NCBI GenBank assembly: GCA_030018495.1 | Contig: JASEFS010000012.1 | Coordinates: 1-64,000 of the forward strand | Length of the DNA stretch: 64,000 nt | DNA from: Deltaproteobacteria bacterium | GTDB taxonomy: Bacteria > Desulfobacterota > Desulfobaccia > Desulfobaccales > 0-14-0-80-60-11 | Direction of reading: 5' to 3' | Shown here: positions 8,552 to 16,229 of the stretch, in pieces | How positions within the stretch are numbered: position 1 is the stretch's first letter | Layout of the letters: each line of letters opens with the position of its first letter | Position numbers and translations under genes: made by a program | The notes under the pieces: model-generated | Told to the model about the DNA's origin: nothing | The model's input: the letters and a program-made list of their open reading frames with translations, nothing else | Database searches by the model: none

Positions 8552-8989
8552 GTGCCGCCGAGGTCCACGTCAGGGGGAGGACAGGGGATTGCAGGTGGAC
8601 GCAAAACTTTTCTTTACGGCAGCGCTATTTTCGGTCTGGCTGTAATCTCCATTGTCCTTTTCAGCCATAAAGGGGTTTACAACATTTATCGCCTGGGCCA
8701 GGAGCGGACCCGGCTGGAACGGGAAAACGCCAGGCTGGCCGAGGAAAACGCCCGTCTGGCCCGGACTATCGACCGGCTGCAGAACGATCCGGAAATGATC
8801 CAGGATCTGATCCGCCGGGAATTGAATTACGTCAAAAATAACGAAGTTATTATTCAATTGCCGGATGAAACGGGGATGAGACCTGTTGCAGGTGCGGCGC
8901 CGCCTCCTCCGGCCAAGGCACCGATGAACCCCGCCGGCCCGCCGTTGAAAAGCAAAAAAGCTTCTTCCAAGCCCCACAATTCCCCTTAA
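8552..8989 (+). CDS. ftsB: FtsB/DivIC-type septum formation initiator
   Basis: About 145 aa: a short cytoplasmic N-terminus, one membrane segment (FLYGSAIFGLAVISIVLF), then a leucine-zipper-like coiled coil (RTRLERENARLAEENARLAR) and a Pro-rich tail. This is the bitopic architecture of FtsB/DivIC, which links FtsL and FtsQ in the division complex. I prefer GTG at 8552, preceded by GGGGGAGA; the ORF track's start at 8522 is a TTG with no clear site. Symbol by architecture; FtsL-like proteins look similar. Confidence 0.8.
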   Translation: MPPRSTSGGGQGIAGGRKTFLYGSAIFGLAVISIVLFSHKGVYNIYRLGQERTRLERENARLAEENARLARTIDRLQNDPEMIQDLIRRELNYVKNNEVIIQLPDETGMRPVAGAAPPPPAKAPMNPAGPPLKSKKASSKPHNSP

Positions 8990-9330
8990 GTTTCCCGCCA
9001 AAGTTTTACTTACCGAAAACAGTCCGCCTAAATTTAGCTGCCGGCGGAAAGAAAAAGTGTGCCATGGGAGCGACTTGCGGGATGGGAAATTCCTGTCAGC
9101 CGGGCGCGCGGGGAGCATGGCACGGCCAAAGAACAGGCAGGGGCAACTTGGATTAAGCAAGTAATGGAAAAAATTTTGAAAGGCTTAATTATTAATAAAA
9201 TCAAGCAATTTTGGGGGACATGGGCCGCCGCGGCCAGCCGCAGACGGCAAAATCACCTTGAAAAGTCGGAAAAATTTGACAAGTTATGGGGACAAACGAA
9301 ACCATTCCAGGGAGGAAGAAAGGTTAGCGC
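8990..9330. other. Intergenic region between ftsB and efp with a possible structured RNA
   Basis: No convincing gene. GTGCCATG at 9059..9066 and CATGGCAC at 9116..9123 can form an 8-bp closing stem around ~50 GC-rich bases, so a folded leader or small RNA is possible. I do not match it to a known riboswitch class. Confidence 0.4.
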
Positions 9331-9891
9331 ATGTATTCCACCAGTGATTTCAAAAAAGGCTTGAAAGTTGAAATTGACGGCACGCCTTACGTCATAATCG
9401 ATTTCTTGCACGTCAAACCCGGGAAGGGAGGTGCGTTTGTGCGCACCAAGCTGAAGAACCTCCTTACCGGGCGGGTTATCGACCAGACCTTCCGGTCGGG
9501 GGAGAAAGTCAAAAAGCCCGACCTGATGGAGAGGGAGATGCAGTACCTGTACCGGGAGGGCGACAACTTTTATATGATGGACAACGAAAACTTTGAGCAG
9601 ATTTTCATCACCGCGGAGCAGATGGGCGAGGCCGCCCAATTCTTATCGGAAAATCTCAACGTCAAGGTGCTCTTTTTCAATCAACAGCCGGTGGCTGTAG
9701 AGCTGCCTACGTTTGTGGAATTGACGGTGGCGGAAACCGAGCCCGGAGTGCGGGGCGACACCGCCACCGGCGGAAGCAAGCCTGCCAAGCTGGAAACCGG
9801 CGCGATTATCCAGGTGCCTCTCTTTATCAACGAAGGCGATCGGATCAAAGTGGACACCCGCACCGGCGAATATATCGAGCGGGCGAAGTAA
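9331..9891 (+). CDS. efp: Translation elongation factor P
   Basis: 186 aa, standard length. EF-P relieves ribosome stalling at consecutive prolines. The N-terminal KOW-like domain has the loop [14 protein letters not shown] with the modifiable lysine at position 32, equivalent to Lys34 of E. coli. The two OB domains and the C-terminal [17 protein letters not shown] signature are complete. The modification enzymes are not in this window. It converges with the 3D-domain gene, whose stop lies only 10 bp away. Confidence 0.97.
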   Translation: MYSTSDFKKGLKVEIDGTPYVIIDFLHVKPGKGGAFVRTKLKNLLTGRVIDQTFRSGEKVKKPDLMEREMQYLYREGDNFYMMDNENFEQIFITAEQMGEAAQFLSENLNVKVLFFNQQPVAVELPTFVELTVAETEPGVRGDTATGGSKPAKLETGAIIQVPLFINEGDRIKVDTRTGEYIERAK

Positions 9892-9901
9892 GCCTTCAGG
9901 A

Positions 9902-10273
9902 TCAGGCCAGCTTGACCAGGACGATGTGCCGCTTGACCCCGAAGCGGCGAGCTTTGGCATCAGACTTCATGAAGAGGTCGACTTTCTTGCGCTGGCTTTG
10001 GGCCATGCGATCCTGGAATTCAAAGACGCCCAACCCATGCAGTAACACGCGGTCGCCGAAAGCCAACTTAAGACTGTGCTCAAGGTCGCGACTGACCGCT
10101 ACCATGCCTTCCTTAACCTTGCGACCCGAAGCGGTGACGGAGTGCGGAGACATGCCCCCGCTGTAGGAATAGGCCGTTACCGTGACAATGGACATGGTAA
10201 CGCACTTGGTAGGCTGGGGCATAAGCACAATCGTTGCCATTCCTAAAAGGAAAAATATCGCCAGTTTTTTCAT
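9902..10273 (-). CDS. Exported 3D-domain protein
   Basis: 123 aa from the ATG at 10273. An N-terminal signal segment (MKKLAIFFLLGMATIVLM) is followed by a 3D/double-psi beta-barrel domain: VTVTAYSYSGG, TASGRKVKEGMVAVSRDL, FGDRVLLHG and VDLFMKSDAKARRFGVKR. This domain is found in MltA-type lytic transglycosylases and in resuscitation-type proteins acting on peptidoglycan. The protein is just the barrel, so it may bind or process cell wall; catalysis is not shown. The longer ORF start is rejected because the signal peptide begins at 10273. Confidence 0.75.
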   Translation of the reverse strand: MKKLAIFFLLGMATIVLMPQPTKCVTMSIVTVTAYSYSGGMSPHSVTASGRKVKEGMVAVSRDLEHSLKLAFGDRVLLHGLGVFEFQDRMAQSQRKKVDLFMKSDAKARRFGVKRHIVLVKLA

Positions 10274-11012
10274 AGCTACGTTCCTCGCTTTGATTGGGAA
10301 GTTGTTGATGGAAGGCGGGTGCGGTTGAGCAAACCGGCAAGGGGGGCAGGGGGTCAACCCTGCAAAGCATTGCGAGTTCGCCCCTTGTTCTCGGTTCCGG
10401 GCTGTCCTCTTAGAAATACTCCCAAGTCATTTCAACCACGATGAGTTCAAGCCCGATTCAACCGGCCGCCATTCCTAGGTAAAAAGTGAACTTCTAGGAT
10501 GTGGCTCGATGGTGTGAAGTATCCTTATCCCAGCCAAATTGCTTTGTCAAGAAAAAAAATTAAAAAGAAGGTTTATCTCATTGTAATTACTTTTATTTTT
10601 TTTCTAAATTAATTTGCTGAACTTGTACCATGGATGAACAAAGGGATTTATCGGTCTTATTTTTTGGCTGAGTGGGATGAAGAAAACTTTTTTTAAAAAA
10701 AATAAAAACGTATGTGGGAAAGAATTTTGTGACAAGGAAGGTTTTTGCGATATTGGAAAAAAAAGGCATATTTCTTAACAATATCAAAGAAATAGGAATA
10801 TTTAATTTTCGTTTATTTAGCACGGGGCCAGAAATTATCCAGACCTGCATGAGTAAGGTTGGAGAAACCGCCGTTGCCAAAAAATCAGCAGAATTTCGGA
10901 AGAGAAGGAGCTTCAGGGGCCTTTTCGAACTTATGGACCGCTTTCAGAGAAGGGGCGCCGGCCTTATTATCAGGCAGGCGCCCGACCCGAGACCTCGGGC
11001 TGTTTAGACGCC
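10274..11012. other. Gene-free AT-rich stretch
   Basis: About 740 bp with poly-A/T tracts around 10550-10700. ORFs here (10593..10880, 10714..11007) have no protein-like composition or start signal. A small palindrome, CCCGAGACCTCGGG near 10986, lies just after the UXX-star stop and may help end that transcript. Confidence 0.5.
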
Positions 11013-11228
11013 TCAGGTGCCGCCGAAGCCGATGGTTACCTGGCCCGCTTCCACCAGCACCGGCACCCGGCGGCTGCCGGGGGTGTGTTTGAGCATTTCT
11101 TCCAGACTGCGGGGTTCATCCACCACGTCTTTGTAAACGATTTTATAGCCTTCCTTCACTTTGGCCTCCCGGGCCCTTGTAGTGAAGGGTCAGCTCTTTT
11201 TGCCGAAAATAATGATCTCCTTAGTCAT
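11013..11228 (-). CDS. UXX-star (glutaredoxin-like) selenoprotein with in-frame UGA at codon 13
   Basis: 71 aa when TGA at 11190..11192 is read as selenocysteine: MTKEIIIFGKKS-U-PFTTRAREAK, continuing in frame to VPVLVEAGQVTIGFGGT and a TGA stop. This matches the small thioredoxin-fold UXX-star (seleno)protein family, where U-P-[YF]-[TC] replaces the glutaredoxin CPYC, with cis-Pro in RVPVLVE. It is absent from the ORF track because of the internal UGA. The start has a strong GGAGGTGG site and overlaps the AMIN-domain gene's stop by 8 bp, implying translational coupling. A hairpin follows the UGA. The redox role is inferred from the family; the substrate is unknown. Confidence 0.88.
11153..11188 (-). 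promoter_or_regulatory. Candidate bacterial SECIS hairpin of the UXX-star gene
   Basis: One base after the UGA, CCUUCACU pairs perfectly with AGUGAAGG (8 bp). An inner GGCC/GGCC stem closes a CGGGA loop. Position and size fit a SelB-binding SECIS inside the coding sequence. Confidence 0.75.
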
Positions 11229-12450
11229 GTCCACCTCCCGAATTTTTGCCTAGATAATAAGCCCTGATGTAGAGGAAATCCACCAGGTTCAGGATAAGGA
11301 GCGGTTTCTCTGAGATCGTGAATTGGACCCCCTCAAACCTGGGGTTGACCTTGGCCTTGATGTGGTTCATGATCTCGTCGGCCGCGCCGGGATGCCGGGG
11401 CGCGGCGTGCCGCACGAAGTCCTGAATCAGAGACGACCAGCGCAGGGCCAGGGTCTGGCATTCCTGGCGCAGCTTCACCCGCAGCGGCTTCAGGGCATCA
11501 TCAAAAAAGTCGCCGATGTCCTCATATTTCGTCTTGATTTTGCCGAAATCCCATTTTTTCATTTCACGGTATTCCCGGGCCGTGGGGCTGTTCAGGCGTT
11601 CGAAGTCAAGGTCGATGACGCTGATATCCGGCGCCCCGGGGGTGTTGGCCGGGATATAGGCGATGTTGATGACGGCCTCGGGATAGCGGGAGTTGCTCAG
11701 GGTAAAGCCGCGGCTGAACCGCTTTCCCGGGCGGTCGTAATTTTTGGCTTCAAGCACGGACCAGCCGTCTTTTTCCAAAAACCGCCAGAGGCCTTCGGCC
11801 TGAGGAATAAGGTGGCGCAATTCAGCAAACCCGCCTACCGGCCGGGGGCCTGAAGGCGGCGGCGACCATTCCGGTTCGGGCGCAGGGGCGGGGGCGGGTT
11901 CGGGCTCGGGCTCCCGCTCCTCTATCTGCGGGGCGGGCTGCGGAGGAGGCGCCGGCAGCAATTCTGCCTGTCTGGGTGCGCCTTCAGGTTTCAAGCCGAT
12001 GATGAAGGCGGTTTGGCCGCTTCTGAGCGTCTGGACCCGGCGCCACCAGGTGTAAGGACGTTGGGGGTCCATTTCCATGATGATCTGGACGCCATGGCCG
12101 TCGGGACCCACTTGGGTGAGCACGCGTTTTACCAGAAGCTCGTCTCCGAACTGCTGCGGCGGCAGGGCACCGGCCCGGCCTCGGGGAAAGTCTATGATCA
12201 TTTGAGGTATGCCGTTAACGGTTTTCTGGGCAATAAGAGGCGCAGCCTGCCGGTTCAGCATTACGGTGAGCAGGGTTTGTTCACCGACCCGGCTCAGGCC
12301 CACTTGGCGCACTTCCACAGGCTCCCTGAAAGTCTGGGCGGTGCTGGCCGTGCAAAGAGCGGTCCAGATCAAAATGGCAATAAAAAAAGCGGCCAGGGTT
12401 TTTTCCCTCAAGCCAGGCTGAAAGGGAGAGAGAGGGTAAGGGTTGTTCAT
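11221..12450 (-). CDS. Exported AMIN-like domain protein of unknown function
   Basis: 409 aa. An N-terminal membrane/signal segment (AAFFIAILIWTALCTAS) is followed by an AMIN-like beta domain (about 45-155: VEVRQVGLSRVGEQTLLTVM, MIIDFPRGR), the type that targets periplasmic proteins to peptidoglycan or secretion pores. A Pro/Glu-rich linker (EREPEPEPAPAPAPEPE) leads to a ~190-residue C-terminal domain that I do not recognise. It is not an amidase: no Amidase_3 motifs are visible. The 3' end overlaps the UXX-star selenoprotein gene by 8 bp, which links the two products. Confidence 0.65.
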   Translation of the reverse strand: MNNPYPLSPFQPGLREKTLAAFFIAILIWTALCTASTAQTFREPVEVRQVGLSRVGEQTLLTVMLNRQAAPLIAQKTVNGIPQMIIDFPRGRAGALPPQQFGDELLVKRVLTQVGPDGHGVQIIMEMDPQRPYTWWRRVQTLRSGQTAFIIGLKPEGAPRQAELLPAPPPQPAPQIEEREPEPEPAPAPAPEPEWSPPPSGPRPVGGFAELRHLIPQAEGLWRFLEKDGWSVLEAKNYDRPGKRFSRGFTLSNSRYPEAVINIAYIPANTPGAPDISVIDLDFERLNSPTAREYREMKKWDFGKIKTKYEDIGDFFDDALKPLRVKLRQECQTLALRWSSLIQDFVRHAAPRHPGAADEIMNHIKAKVNPRFEGVQFTISEKPLLILNLVDFLYIRAYYLGKNSGGGHD

Positions 12451-12538
12451 TGAGCTTCCTGTTTATCGGGTATTGGACTTTTACCTGGTGCCTGGTTCCA
12501 ATGTTTACCGGGTTAAATTTCAGGCAAGGGGTTGAGCT

Positions 12539-12919
12539 TCATCCGCCGGTTTTTGTGCGAATGAAATTCAAGCACTTGTCCGGGGGGCAGCCGGAGTGCC
12601 ATTCCCCGGTCATATCTGCGGAGAGCTTTTTGCCCTCCTCGCTGGGGATGATGATGATAATGCCGCCTTCCTTGGTGTACAGCCAGATGCGGCCGTCGTT
12701 CACCCGCCATTTGAATTTGGTGGATTTTCCTTCCAGAGTCCAGGTGCCTTCGCCGTTATCCTTGAGCACCAGTTCTATGTGGCCTTTGCCGGCATAAGGT
12801 TCCATGGATTGATAGGTTCCGGCGAAGGGGGCGCGGGACTCGCCGCAGCCCGCCAGCACCAGGCCGAACAGGAGCAGCCCCAAGGTTGCGGTCAATTTCA
12901 GATAGCTTGTCTTCTTCAT
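12539..12919 (-). CDS. Small lipoprotein
   Basis: 126 aa. A type II signal peptide ending in LVLAGC (lipobox) is followed by ~100 residues of beta-rich sequence (GTYQSMEPYAGKGHIELVLK, WRVNDGRIWLYTKEGG) and a C-terminal CPPDKC pair. It resembles small extracytoplasmic lipoproteins that carry a single beta-barrel, but no function is assignable. I choose ATG 12919 because it forms an ATGA overlap with the upstream gene's stop; the ORF track starts six codons earlier. Confidence 0.75.
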   Translation of the reverse strand: MKKTSYLKLTATLGLLLFGLVLAGCGESRAPFAGTYQSMEPYAGKGHIELVLKDNGEGTWTLEGKSTKFKWRVNDGRIWLYTKEGGIIIIIPSEEGKKLSADMTGEWHSGCPPDKCLNFIRTKTGG

Positions 12920-14358
12920 ATCTTTCTTTCCCGCCATACAAATCCACCCCGATCCAGCACAAAAAGGCGGTCGTAGAAGAAAATTTGGGCGGCCATGACC
13001 AGCATTCCGGTGTTTTTAAGAACCTTCCACCAGGTCACCGGCTCGCCCGCTTCACCAACGCAGCCGCAGCTGATGGGCAGATTGTAATACAAGGCATTGA
13101 CCAGGCCGACGATGAAGATGATATTCATGCCGCCGATGAGGGTGGCGGCAGCCCGGGTGCGGATGCCCAGAATAAGAAAGAGGCCGACGAGGAGCTCAGC
13201 CCAGGGCAGGATGAGAGCCCAAAGGTTGACGCCCCAGGCAGGCATCATGCCGTAATCCACCACATTAAGGGCAAAAACCGCGGGGCGCATGATTTTGCTC
13301 AAGGCAAACTGAATGAAGATCACCCCCAGAAGCACGCGGCAAAATGCCGACAGGTAGGGGCTGCGGCGCACGGGAGGGATAAGGATGAGCAAGAAGATGC
13401 TCACCGGCAGCCACTCAATCAACCCCGCCACGCCCAAAGGCATGTGACCGGGTTTCTTGACCTGGCCTTCGACCACAGGGAAAACCCGGGGCCAATCCCG
13501 GTAGCTGTCTCCTCCGAATACCCTTACCTTCTCAAAGCCCTTGTCCTTGAGGGCGCGGGCCAGCTCCAGGTCAAAGCGCCGGCTGATGACGCCGCCGTAA
13601 GCAATGACAGGCTGTTCTTTGGGATTTTCCTTTTGGGCCAACATGAACTCGAACATGGGGTACATCAGGTCAAAAAAGACCACCGGCAGATTCAAGGCCT
13701 CCCGGATGTGCCGCTGTTCATAAAAGCCGTTTTTGCGGGCGTCGACGAATATTGCCGCGTTTTCCTGGTAGAGCTTCCGGGCCTCGGTCAGGGAAATTTC
13801 GGTCACTTCGTCTTTGTCCCAGGTTTGGATGAGGGGAATCTGGTTGTCATTGTAAAGATTGAAAACCAGGGCAAAAACGATGCTTAGGCCGATCATGAGG
13901 GCGTAATCGAACCAGGAGACTTTGCGGAGCTTGGCCTCGCGGACGACCTCGCGTTCCAGCCGCCGATCGCCGGTGACCAGCCAATGGGCTAATTGCTGGA
14001 TGATATGACGGGCCAGTTGGGGATTGTTATCCAGGACAAAATCGAATTCCTCTTTGGAGACCTGGAACAGGTGCGAGTCCTCCACCGCTTCCACTGAGGC
14101 GGTGCGAGGCTGGCCGGTCACCAAAGCGACTTCGCCGAAATAATCTCCAGGACCCAGTTCGGTCAAATCAGTGCGGATGCCGTCTGCGGTCTCGCGAAAA
14201 ACCCGCAGGCGGCCGGACTTAATCACGTAAAAATGGTTCGGCGGTTCACCCTGCCTGACGATACAAGTGCCGGAGGGAACTGAGACCTCCCGGCCGACCT
14301 GCTCCAGCTTGAGACCGCCGCCTTTGTCTTCGGCACCGGGTCCATTCGTTTGGGCCAT
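12916..14358 (-). CDS. Membrane protein: cNMP-binding, rhodanese-like and DoxX/MauE-like domains
   Basis: 480 aa from ATG 14358 (AAGGAA upstream). Domain order: a CRP-type cyclic-nucleotide-binding domain (IVRQGEPPNHFYVIKSGRLR, GPGDYFGEVALVTGQPRTAS) without an HTH; a membrane segment (YALMIGLSIVFALVFNLY); a rhodanese-like domain (AAIFVDARKNGFYEQRHIREALNLP); then four or five membrane helices of DoxX/MauE type with ISCGCVGE. The rhodanese active-site loop reads PVIAYGGV, with no catalytic cysteine, so sulfur transfer is unlikely. The CGC motif might take part in thiol redox. ATGA-coupled to the lipoprotein gene. The fusion is unusual; the role is unknown. Confidence 0.8.
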   Translation of the reverse strand: MAQTNGPGAEDKGGGLKLEQVGREVSVPSGTCIVRQGEPPNHFYVIKSGRLRVFRETADGIRTDLTELGPGDYFGEVALVTGQPRTASVEAVEDSHLFQVSKEEFDFVLDNNPQLARHIIQQLAHWLVTGDRRLEREVVREAKLRKVSWFDYALMIGLSIVFALVFNLYNDNQIPLIQTWDKDEVTEISLTEARKLYQENAAIFVDARKNGFYEQRHIREALNLPVVFFDLMYPMFEFMLAQKENPKEQPVIAYGGVISRRFDLELARALKDKGFEKVRVFGGDSYRDWPRVFPVVEGQVKKPGHMPLGVAGLIEWLPVSIFLLILIPPVRRSPYLSAFCRVLLGVIFIQFALSKIMRPAVFALNVVDYGMMPAWGVNLWALILPWAELLVGLFLILGIRTRAAATLIGGMNIIFIVGLVNALYYNLPISCGCVGEAGEPVTWWKVLKNTGMLVMAAQIFFYDRLFVLDRGGFVWRERKI

Positions 14359-14720
14359 GTTTTCCTTCCAAGGGGAATGTGCTGCCACATAATCCCGAAA
14401 AGACCAATTTCCTTGTATCACAATATTTCTTCTCTGTGAACTGTATGCAGGTAGAAAACCATAATGGGGTAAACAAGAACCCCGGTTAAAAAATTTTGCT
14501 TTAGAAGGGGTTCTTTCTCAAAATGAGAAGGAAATTTCCTTCTCTGGAAGCTTTCTCTCAGCCGGAGAAATATCGGCACCGGAACCTGAAGAGCAAAGCT
14601 TGCCCTAACTTATTTATCTAAATATTTCAATTATTTAAACTGGAGCCAAAGAATGGCATGGGCTGGCAAGAGCCTTGCATTTCCGTGTTAGCTAAAAATT
14701 AAGAAGGACCAGCAATCTCT
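14359..14720. other. Divergent intergenic region upstream of the GT2 gene
   Basis: About 360 bp between divergent genes. It holds a run of GAAGGAAATTTCCTTC-type inverted repeats near 14530-14560 and a sigma-54-type promoter (listed separately). No gene seen. Confidence 0.5.
14664..14679 (+). promoter_or_regulatory. Predicted sigma-54 (-24/-12) promoter
   Basis: TGGCAAGAGCCTTGCA matches the consensus TGGCAC-N5-TTGCA, with the GG and GC elements separated by exactly 10 bases. It lies 42 bp upstream of the GT2 start codon. Enhancer-binding sites were not identified. Confidence 0.55.
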
Positions 14721-16085
14721 ATGCGTACGGTAACAACTTCCTATCCCTGGACGCCGGGGAAAAGGCGCAGCGAAGAAGAACGCTTACAGACCCTGGACCT
14801 GATTCTGAAGATTGCGGTCCCGGCGTTCCTGTTCATTTGTTTCATGGTGGCCCTGAAGTACGGGTCTTTCAACGGCTATCTCAACCTGTTAAGCCGCCAG
14901 TCCTTTGCCACGCCCCTGCTTGGCTTGGGGGCCGGCTTCACTTTATGCGTCCTGGGCTTTCAAGTGGTGCGCACCATTCTCTGGTGGCGCTACAAGCCAT
15001 ACCCCTTGCCGCAGGGAAGCCTGCCCACGGTGACCGTGGTCATTCCGGCATACAATGAAGGGGCCATGGTGGAAAAGGCGCTGTATTCCGCGGCGGCTTC
15101 CGAATACCCTGCAGGCAAGCTGGAAGTAATCTGCATCGACGACGGGTCCAGGGACGACACCTGGTTTTACATCGAGCGGGCCCAGCGGCGGCACCCCGAC
15201 CTCATCAAAGCCATCCGGTTCCCTGAGAACCGGGGCAAAAAAGAGGGTCTGGCGGCAGGCTTCAGCCAGGGCCGGGGGGAAATTTTCGTCACCATGGATT
15301 CGGACAGCGTCATTGAGCCGGATACCATTAAACACATCGTAGCCCCCATGGTGCACGACCCCAAAATCGGCGCGGTGGCCGGCAACGTCAAAGTTTACAA
15401 CCGCTTCCGCAGCCTGCTGGCCCGCATGCTGGCCGTGCGGTTCGTACTGGCCTTCGATTTCCTGCGGGCCTCCCAGTCCATGTACGGGTTTGTGGCCTGC
15501 ACGCCGGGGGCGCTGTCGGCCTACAGGCGGACCGCGGTGCTGCCCATCCTGGATAGCTGGCTCAAACAAACCTTCCTGGGCGCGCCGGCTACCATCGGGG
15601 AGGACCGGGCCCTGACCAACTTTGTGCTGCGCCAGGGATTCTACGCGGTCTACCAGCGCACCGCCCTGGTGCATACCGTGGTGCCGGAAACTTATAAAGG
15701 GCTGTGCAAGATGTTTTTGCGCTGGGACCGCTCCAATTTCCGGGAATCCCTGGTGCAACTCGGGTTCATCTTCAGCAATTACCGGCCCAAAGACCGCCTG
15801 CTGCCCGTTATCGACTTTTTCGTGACCCAGATAGAATTCCCGTTGACTTACCTCTTCCTGGGCCTGCTCTGGTTCTCTTTTGCGGTCTACCCCATCGTCA
15901 TGGTGAAATTCTTCGCCGGCCTGGGCGTTTTGACCATGCTCTACATGCTCTACTATCTGAGCCAGGAACGGGACTGGGAGTTCATTTACGGTATAATTTA
16001 CTCCTATTTCGCGTTCTTCGCCCTGAACTGGGTGCAGCCTTACGCGTTTCTGACTATCCGCAACTCCCGCTGGCTGACGCGCTAG
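14721..16085 (+). CDS. Membrane glycosyltransferase family 2 (hyaluronan/chitin/cellulose synthase-like)
   Basis: 454 aa. Two N-terminal membrane segments (about 30-47 and 65-88), a GT2 catalytic domain (TVVIPAYNEG at 104-113, CIDDGSRDDT, DSDS at 193-196, GEDRAL as the acidic acceptor-base motif), then C-terminal membrane helices. The processive-enzyme motif QxxRW is present only as MFLRW (glutamine replaced). This architecture usually polymerises and exports a beta-linked polysaccharide. It is monocistronic with its own sigma-54-type promoter and a downstream terminator. The sugar substrate is unknown. Confidence 0.82.
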   Translation: MRTVTTSYPWTPGKRRSEEERLQTLDLILKIAVPAFLFICFMVALKYGSFNGYLNLLSRQSFATPLLGLGAGFTLCVLGFQVVRTILWWRYKPYPLPQGSLPTVTVVIPAYNEGAMVEKALYSAAASEYPAGKLEVICIDDGSRDDTWFYIERAQRRHPDLIKAIRFPENRGKKEGLAAGFSQGRGEIFVTMDSDSVIEPDTIKHIVAPMVHDPKIGAVAGNVKVYNRFRSLLARMLAVRFVLAFDFLRASQSMYGFVACTPGALSAYRRTAVLPILDSWLKQTFLGAPATIGEDRALTNFVLRQGFYAVYQRTALVHTVVPETYKGLCKMFLRWDRSNFRESLVQLGFIFSNYRPKDRLLPVIDFFVTQIEFPLTYLFLGLLWFSFAVYPIVMVKFFAGLGVLTMLYMLYYLSQERDWEFIYGIIYSYFAFFALNWVQPYAFLTIRNSRWLTR

Positions 16086-16168
16086 CGTTTGAGAGAGTCA
16101 TATATGGAGGGGGGCCAGGGGCCTCTGGTCTCTGCCCTCCTCAACGCCCCCTCCCAACCCGTTGATAG

Positions 16169-16206
16169 GCCGGGGAAGGCAGACTCTGCCTTCTCCGGCT
16201 TTTTTG
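16169..16206 (+). terminator. Rho-independent terminator
   Basis: GCCGGGGAAGGCAGA pairs with TCTGCCTTCTCCGGC (one mismatch), followed directly by TTTTTT. It ends the GT2 transcript and may also serve the convergent gene. Confidence 0.85.
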
Positions 16207-16229
16207 ATTTAGGGATTGGGGGTGGTTTT

